The notes beneath the pieces were generated by a model, which did not search any database, was not told the origin of the DNA, and saw nothing but the letters and a program-made list of their open reading frames with translations. A DNA stretch of 39,192 nucleotides from Limnohabitans sp. (GTDB lineage Bacteria > Bacteroidota > Bacteroidia > Flavobacteriales > Flavobacteriaceae): positions 1 through 39,192 of the forward strand of contig JASGCW010000031.1 in NCBI GenBank assembly GCA_030053945.1. The letters run 5' to 3'. Shown one piece after another: positions 33,779-39,192 of this stretch. Within the stretch, counting starts at the first letter, position 1. Each line of letters begins with the position of its first letter. The position numbers and the translations under genes are program-made.

Positions 33779-35429
33779 TCTTGACTACTTTGTATTTTTA
33801 ATTTACTTTGTAAGTATAATTTTTTACGGAATAACTATTTATCGAAAAAAGAAAAAAGGTGAAGTTTCGAGTACAGACTATTTTCTTGCAGAAGGTTCAC
33901 TTACTTGGTGGGCAATAGGTGCTTCTTTAATTGCCAGTAATATTAGTGCTGAACAATTTATAGGTATGAGTGGCAGTGGATTCAAAATGGGATTAGCAAT
34001 CGCTACCTACGAATGGATGGCCGCAATTACGTTGATTATTGTTGCTATATTTTTTATGCCCGTCTATCTTAAAAATAAAATTTTTACGATGCCCCAATTT
34101 CTCCGTACCAGATACAACGACAATGTAGCATTAATTATGGCTATTTTCTGGTTAAGCTTGTATATCATTGTGAACTTGACTTCTATTCTTTATTTAGGGG
34201 CTCTTGCCATAAGTAGTATTTCAGGTTTAAATCTTACCTTATGTATGATTTTCTTAGCTGTATTTGCTGTGATGATTACACTAGGCGGAATGAAAGTAAT
34301 AGGTTATACCGATGTTATTCAAGTACTTGTCCTAATAGTAGGAGGTTTAATCACTACAGGTTTAGCATTGAGTTTAGTCGCTAATCATTTTGAAGGTACA
34401 GGAATTATAGATGGTTTTACGATTATTCAAGAAAAAGCAAGTGATCACTTCCATATGATTTTTGATAAATCTAATCAAAACTATATAGATCTCCCCGGAT
34501 TATCGGTATTAATTGGAGGTATGCTTATCATCAATCTCAATTACTGGGGATGTAACCAGTATATTACACAAAGAGCTCTAGGTGCCGATTTAAAAACTGC
34601 TAGAGAAGGGATACTTTTTGCTGCATTCTTGAAAATTTTAATGCCTGTAATCGTTGTACTTCCTGGAATTGCAGCTTATGTATTACATCAAAATGGTAGC
34701 TTTCAAACCGAAATGCTTCAAGGTGGCGAACTTAATCCTGACAAAGCATATCCAGTATTACTAAATTTGTTACCAGCTGGTTTAAAAGGACTTTCGTTTG
34801 CCGCTTTAACCGCATCGATAGTTGCATCATTAGCTGGAAAAGCAAATAGTATTGCTACAATATTCTCATTAGATATTTATAAAAAAATAAATTCAGGTGC
34901 AACTGAAAACCAATTAATTAAAGCTGGAAAAATAACCATTATAACAAGTATGCTTATAGCAGTTATCATTGCCCCATTTCTAGGAATAGATAAAAAAGGA
35001 GGATTTCAATATATTCAAGAGTACACTGGGTTTGTTAGCCCTGGTATTTTTGCTATGTTTATACTAGGATTCTTTTGGAAAAAAACAACTTCTAATGCTG
35101 CCATTTTTGCTACGATAGGTGGATTTATTCTTTCAGTAATATTCAAATTTTTACCAGGCCTTATAGATTTATCTTTCTTAAACAGCATTGGTTTTTCAAT
35201 AGCAAACTCTCAAGGAGTTTATGAAATACCATTTATTGATCGTATGGGATTTGTCTTTGTTTTCTGCATACTAGGTATGTATATCATTAGTAACTTCGAA
35301 AATAGAAAAGAAATACTTCAAAACGGACTAGAGGTAGATTATTCATTATTCAAAATATCAAAAGGTTTTGCAATAGGAGCATCAATTGTAACAGGAATTG
35401 TTCTAGCCTTATATGCATTTTTCTGGTAA
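33762..35429 (+). CDS. Sodium/glucose-galactose symporter (SSS family)
   Basis: This 555-residue inner-membrane protein has about 14 helices. The N-terminal DYFLAEGSLTWWAIGASLIASNISAEQFIGMSGSG segment, with the unwound helix 1 and sodium-site Ser/Ala residues, is typical of the SGLT branch (vSGLT type). NYWGCNQYITQRALGA and LAGKANSIATIFSLDIYKK follow. It probably imports free galactose and glucose released in the periplasm by the two glycosidases. Its start lies 17 nt inside galT, so it is translated with it. It could also carry myo-inositol or other sugars. Confidence 0.88.
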   Translation: MQILSNLDYFVFLIYFVSIIFYGITIYRKKKKGEVSSTDYFLAEGSLTWWAIGASLIASNISAEQFIGMSGSGFKMGLAIATYEWMAAITLIIVAIFFMPVYLKNKIFTMPQFLRTRYNDNVALIMAIFWLSLYIIVNLTSILYLGALAISSISGLNLTLCMIFLAVFAVMITLGGMKVIGYTDVIQVLVLIVGGLITTGLALSLVANHFEGTGIIDGFTIIQEKASDHFHMIFDKSNQNYIDLPGLSVLIGGMLIINLNYWGCNQYITQRALGADLKTAREGILFAAFLKILMPVIVVLPGIAAYVLHQNGSFQTEMLQGGELNPDKAYPVLLNLLPAGLKGLSFAALTASIVASLAGKANSIATIFSLDIYKKINSGATENQLIKAGKITIITSMLIAVIIAPFLGIDKKGGFQYIQEYTGFVSPGIFAMFILGFFWKKTTSNAAIFATIGGFILSVIFKFLPGLIDLSFLNSIGFSIANSQGVYEIPFIDRMGFVFVFCILGMYIISNFENRKEILQNGLEVDYSLFKISKGFAIGASIVTGIVLALYAFFW

Positions 35430-35467
35430 TTCAATTTAAGAACAAACTCTACAAAAAAAGAAAAATT

Positions 35468-36712
35468 ATGACACAAACTATAGGAATAGGAGGATCTACT
35501 CCAGAAATAGAACTAGCAAAAATACAAAATCGTACTGCTGGATTAGTAAATATAGACATAGATGAATTCCAAAGTCGCATTCAAAAAGCGGCAAAATTAA
35601 TGAAAGAACAAGACATTCAAGCATTATACTTACACGCAGGAACTAGTCTTTATTATTTCACTGGTACAAAATGGAATCCTTCTGAAAGAATGGTAGGAGC
35701 AATTTTGTATCAAGATGAGAGTATAGATTATATTGCTCCTAAATTTGAAGAAGGCACTTTTCATAAATTCAAAATTGTAAACGGCCATTTAGACTGTTGG
35801 GAAGAACACGAATCACCATATCTACTCTTTTTAAATCAGATAGCAAACAAAGGAATCGCTAATGGCAATATAGCTTTAGATGAAAGCACTCCATTTTTTG
35901 TGGTTGACCAAATCCAAAAAGCTAATACCAATTACACATTGATAAATGGTTTATCAATTACTTCAGGATGTCGTATGCAAAAATCAGAAAATGAAATTGC
36001 TATCATCCAAAGAGCTAAAGATATCACATTAGAGGTCATTCAAGCAGCAGCAAGAATCCTTCGCCTAGGCATTACTGAAAAAGAAGTGGTCGATTTTATT
36101 CATAACGCTCATACTAAAGCTGGTGCTCCAGCAGGCTCTTATTTTTGTATAGTCCTTTTTGGTGACGATACCCAATATCCTCACGGAGTTACTGTGCCAC
36201 AACCTCTACAAGAAAACAGTGCAGTAATTATCGATACAGGATGTAAAATCAATGGTTATATTTCAGATATTACTCGTTCGTTCTTCTTTGGCACACCAAC
36301 TGAAGAATACAAAAAAATATGGAACCTAGAACAGCAAGCTCAAACGGCAGCTTTTCAAGCAGCACAATTAGGAGCAACTTGTGGTAGTGTTGATAGTGCT
36401 GCCCGAAAAATTATAGGGGATGGCGGATTAAGTTATGAATATGAATTACCTGGTTTGCCCCATCGTGTAGGGCATGGTACTGGATTAGACATTCACGAAT
36501 ATCCCTACCTTGTACGAGGAAGCCAAATTATTCTAAAAGAAGGTATGGTGGTGAGTAATGAGCCTATGCTATGTGTCCCAGGGAAATTTGGCATTAGACA
36601 TGAAGATCATTTCTATATGACAGCTAATGGTCCTAAATGGTTTACACAACCTATGCATAGTGTAGAAAACCCATTTGGGATAAATATTAATTTAAAAACA
36701 GAAGTTTCATAA
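35468..36712 (+). CDS. M24 peptidase, probable Xaa-Pro dipeptidase
   Basis: The 414-residue protein has a creatinase-type N-terminal domain (about 30-165) and a pita-bread metallopeptidase domain. All five metal ligands are visible: Asp256 and Asp267 (IIDTGCKINGYISD), His336 (RVGHGTG), Glu365 (SNEPM) and Glu379 (RHEDH); His239 in YPHG is a likely substrate contact. Prolidases of this family split Xaa-Pro and Xaa-Hyp dipeptides. It lies 38 nt after the transporter gene and has no signal peptide, so it would act on dipeptides after uptake. That fits downstream of the DPP4-like enzyme. An aminopeptidase P role is possible. Confidence 0.85.
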   Translation: MTQTIGIGGSTPEIELAKIQNRTAGLVNIDIDEFQSRIQKAAKLMKEQDIQALYLHAGTSLYYFTGTKWNPSERMVGAILYQDESIDYIAPKFEEGTFHKFKIVNGHLDCWEEHESPYLLFLNQIANKGIANGNIALDESTPFFVVDQIQKANTNYTLINGLSITSGCRMQKSENEIAIIQRAKDITLEVIQAAARILRLGITEKEVVDFIHNAHTKAGAPAGSYFCIVLFGDDTQYPHGVTVPQPLQENSAVIIDTGCKINGYISDITRSFFFGTPTEEYKKIWNLEQQAQTAAFQAAQLGATCGSVDSAARKIIGDGGLSYEYELPGLPHRVGHGTGLDIHEYPYLVRGSQIILKEGMVVSNEPMLCVPGKFGIRHEDHFYMTANGPKWFTQPMHSVENPFGININLKTEVS

Positions 36713-36806
36713 TTTATAGTTTTTTATTAAATGGAGAATAAATTAAGTTTATAAATCCATATTATTTTTCTAACCTTATTATCAATTAACAAAGGACAAA
36801 ATTAAA
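36713..36806 (+). promoter_or_regulatory. Longer gap before the kinase/phospho-lyase gene
   Basis: At 94 bp this is the longest gap inside the operon. It contains AAAGGAC about 10 nt before the ATG, a clear purine-rich site. I see no hairpin with a T-run and no clean TAnnTTTG box, so read-through from the M24 gene is likely; a second promoter cannot be excluded. Confidence 0.35.
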
Positions 36807-39119
36807 ATGTTTACAGAGAATTTCATTACAAATATCATTCAACAAAATTATAATCTTGACGTAAGTTGCAAAATACTAAATGGTTATGATGAGTATAATT
36901 TCTTGATAACCCAAGTTTCAAATGGAACTAAATACATTTTTAAAATTGCTACCGAAGCACACGATATATACTTCATCGAAGCACAAGTAGCAATGATAGA
37001 ACATTTGAACAAAAGTTCATTAAAATCACATTTCCAGCAAAATATACCAACCGTTAGCAACCAAATCATTGGTAATTTTGAACAAAACAATAAAAAATAT
37101 TATTTCCGTCTGATGACCTTTCTAGAAGGGACTTTTTGGGTAGAGATACCTGAGAAAACTAAAGAGCATCAACTTCAATTAGGTACATTTTTAGGAAAAA
37201 TGGATAGCGCATTAGCTACATTTAATCATCCATCAATGAATAGGTATTACGAATGGGACATTGCTAATACTCTTGATTCAAGAGATCTTCTCCATCATAT
37301 CATCGACCATGAAAAAAGAAGAATTGCTGCATATTTCTTACTTCAATTTGAAACTGAAGTAATTCCACACCAGCATAAATTACGAAAAGCTTGCATACAT
37401 AATGACGCTAATGATTATAATGTTATTCTAAGTAATTCAGGAATGTTCGGATTAATCGACTTTGGTGATGCTGTAAAAACTTCATTAATAAACAACCTAG
37501 CTATTGCTTGTACCTATGCAATGCTTAATACCGAAGATCCTGTTGCAACTGCAATTACTATTGTCAAAGGCTATCATTCACAAATAGCCTTAACCGAGCT
37601 AGAACTTTCTTTATTGTACTACCTCATAGCAGGAAGATTATGCATCAGTGTTTGTAAATCTGCATATAATTTTTCATTAGACAGTACTAACGAGCATCAT
37701 TTTATTACTGAGAAACCAGCATGGGATTTACTTTTCAAACTTATTAAAGTGAATCCTATAATGGCTGAAAATGCATTTCGAGTAGCTTGCAACTTTTCTT
37801 CTTGTATTCAACTCGAAGATAATTACACAAATTTATTAACAGAGCGTAGTCAATATATAGGTAAAAATCTTAGTATTAGTTACAAAGAAAAAGTAAAAAT
37901 AGTAAAAGGAGCTTTACAATATCTATACGACGACAAAGGAAATACCTATATAGATTGCGTAAACAATGTGAGTCACATAGGACACTGCCACCCTACTTTA
38001 GTAAAAGCAATGCAAAAACAGATAGCGACTTTAAATACAAACACCCGTTATTTGAATGATCATTTGGTCGATTTTGCAAAAGAACTACTTAAAACTTTAC
38101 CGAGTAACTTGGAAGTTTGCTATTTTACTAATTCGGGAAGTGAAGCTAATGATTTAGCCATAAGAATAAGCCGTCATTTTACTAAAAACCACGATGTAAT
38201 AGTATTAGATCACGCTTATCATGGCACTTCTACTGTTGCAATAGAAATGAGTCCATATAAATTTGATGGTAAAGGCGGATTTGGTCAAAAACCATACATA
38301 CACAAAGCCCAAAATCCAGATCAATATCGTGGCGAATTCAAATATGATGATCCAAAAGCAGGTGAAAAATATGCAGAAAGTGTTACTTCTATTATTACTG
38401 ATTTAGCTAAACAAAATAAAAAACCTGCTGCATTTATTTGCGAAACCTTATTAGGTGTGGGTGGACAAATTGCGTTACCTCCTAATTACTTGAAAACAGT
38501 TTATGAAACAGTGCGTGAAGCAGGAGGAGTTTGTATCGCAGATGAAGTACAAGTTGGTTTCGGACGAGTTGGTGATGCTTTTTGGGGATTTGAGTTGCAA
38601 GATGTGCAACCCGACATCGTTGTATTAGGCAAACCCATAGGAAACGGGCATCCGCTAGCCGCTGTAGTAGTTACTCGTGAAATTGCAGATTCATTTAACA
38701 ACGGTATGGAATACTTTAACACCTTTGGTGGTAATCCTGTTTCTATGCTAACTGGAAAAACAGTTTTAGAAATTATTCAGAAGGAAGAACTTCAAAAAAA
38801 TGCAAAAGAAGTAGGTGATTACTTACTTAACAAACTGAAAGTTCTAAAAGAAAAATATGCTATCATTGGTGATGTTCGTGGTAACGGCTTGTTTGTAGGT
38901 GTAGAAATGGTTCGAAATCCTGAAACTCTTGAACCCGCAGTACCCGAAATTGATATTATAGTAGAAAAACTAAAAACTAATGGCTTCTTTATTAGTACTG
39001 ATGGTCCTCTCAACAATGTTCTTAAAATAAAGCCCCCCATTATTTTTAATAAAAACAATGCTGACGAAATAGTGCATTATCTTGATATTGCTTTTTCCGA
39101 ACTAGCTCAAAGCATATAA
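36807..39119 (+). CDS. Fused hydroxylysine kinase and phosphohydroxylysine phospho-lyase
   Basis: The 770-residue protein joins two enzymes. Residues 1-335 are an APH-type kinase with HNDANDYN (catalytic Asp200, Asn205) and IDFGD (Asp218), like human hydroxylysine kinase (HYKK). Residues 345-770 are a class III PLP enzyme with NSGSEAND (442-449), DHAYHGTS (468-475), [10 protein letters not shown] (578-587) and PLP-Lys609 in [10 protein letters not shown], then [12 protein letters not shown]. These follow the phospho-lyases PHYKPL/ETNPPL more closely than transaminases. HYKK phosphorylates 5-hydroxylysine, and PHYKPL splits the product into aminoadipate semialdehyde, ammonia and phosphate. Ethanolamine phosphate is the other substrate of this group. 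The collagen context favours hydroxylysine. Confidence 0.85.
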   Translation: MFTENFITNIIQQNYNLDVSCKILNGYDEYNFLITQVSNGTKYIFKIATEAHDIYFIEAQVAMIEHLNKSSLKSHFQQNIPTVSNQIIGNFEQNNKKYYFRLMTFLEGTFWVEIPEKTKEHQLQLGTFLGKMDSALATFNHPSMNRYYEWDIANTLDSRDLLHHIIDHEKRRIAAYFLLQFETEVIPHQHKLRKACIHNDANDYNVILSNSGMFGLIDFGDAVKTSLINNLAIACTYAMLNTEDPVATAITIVKGYHSQIALTELELSLLYYLIAGRLCISVCKSAYNFSLDSTNEHHFITEKPAWDLLFKLIKVNPIMAENAFRVACNFSSCIQLEDNYTNLLTERSQYIGKNLSISYKEKVKIVKGALQYLYDDKGNTYIDCVNNVSHIGHCHPTLVKAMQKQIATLNTNTRYLNDHLVDFAKELLKTLPSNLEVCYFTNSGSEANDLAIRISRHFTKNHDVIVLDHAYHGTSTVAIEMSPYKFDGKGGFGQKPYIHKAQNPDQYRGEFKYDDPKAGEKYAESVTSIITDLAKQNKKPAAFICETLLGVGGQIALPPNYLKTVYETVREAGGVCIADEVQVGFGRVGDAFWGFELQDVQPDIVVLGKPIGNGHPLAAVVVTREIADSFNNGMEYFNTFGGNPVSMLTGKTVLEIIQKEELQKNAKEVGDYLLNKLKVLKEKYAIIGDVRGNGLFVGVEMVRNPETLEPAVPEIDIIVEKLKTNGFFISTDGPLNNVLKIKPPIIFNKNNADEIVHYLDIAFSELAQSI

Positions 39120-39192
39120 ATTCGTTGCAATTTATATTGAAGTGATTTAAACTTTTAAATAAAAAACAAGCAGTTCAAAATTAGTAATTTAG
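39120..39192. other. Intergenic tail, no feature seen
   Basis: These 73 AT-rich bases follow the fusion gene. I see neither a terminator hairpin nor a start codon with a visible frame, so the operon may continue beyond the window. Confidence 0.5.

Noticed and set aside
36807..39119. Aminoglycoside resistance kinase or a beta-alanine/GABA transaminase
   Set aside because: The fusion partner and the GKPIGNGHP and EYFNTFGG motifs point to the phospho-lyase group; the context has no resistance genes.
1..39192. tRNA, rRNA, CRISPR arrays, insertion sequences
   Set aside because: I saw no cloverleaf-like tRNA sequence, no regular repeat-spacer array and no transposase or integrase frame.

Overview
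The window looks like chromosomal DNA of a member of the Flavobacteriaceae, probably Flavobacterium or a close relative. The evidence is low GC, weak AT-rich ribosome binding sites, a TAnnTTTG-type promoter upstream of nuoA, a NuoG reduced to its iron-sulfur part, and Leu-rich signal peptides ending in SQ, AQ or CQ. The genus is inferred; there is no rRNA or other marker here.

Region 1 (1-5456) is a small peptide locus. Four intact minus-strand genes and one decayed gene encode short peptides with a shared leader (M-K-K/N/D-x-I-L-K-L/M-K ... I-K-G-G/A) followed by short cores, most of them Cys-rich. Three carry the same inverted repeat about 40 nt before the start codon. Next to them lies a 510-residue membrane protein combining a C39-peptidase-like domain, a VKOR domain and a thioredoxin domain, which fits disulfide formation in the peptides. 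A plus-strand Gly-rich peptide with the same leader end, and a TPR/membrane/AraC-type regulator, complete the locus.

Region 2 (5495-20456) is a complete complex I operon, nuoA to nuoN, on the minus strand, with a promoter upstream of nuoA and a strong terminator after nuoN. Between nuoE and nuoF sit two foreign-looking genes, an ABC/AAA-type ATPase and a TOPRIM (DUF3226-like) protein. They are packed with gaps of 3 nt, 2 nt and a 1-nt overlap, so they must be expressed with complex I. The pairing resembles nucleotide-sensing ATPase plus TOPRIM nuclease phage-defence modules.

Region 3 (20602-39119) is the most interesting part. Eleven plus-strand genes, several overlapping, plus one divergent secreted peptidase gene, read as a pathway for consuming collagen glycopeptides. 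It holds a trans-3-hydroxy-L-proline dehydratase (Cys/Thr active site) with its pyrroline-2-carboxylate reductase; a secreted GH63-type alpha-glucosidase and a secreted GH42-type beta-galactosidase; a DPP4-like peptidase, an M24 prolidase-like enzyme and a divergent S37-type peptidase; galM, galK, galT and a sodium/sugar symporter; and a fusion of hydroxylysine-kinase-like and 5-phosphohydroxylysine phospho-lyase-like enzymes. Glc-alpha-1,2-Gal-beta-hydroxylysine and 3-hydroxyproline are hallmarks of collagen, above all basement-membrane type IV. One transcript therefore seems to cover peptide trimming, removal of both sugars, galactose entry to glycolysis, and breakdown of two collagen-specific amino acids. 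The individual families are known; the assembled pathway and its substrate are my inference.
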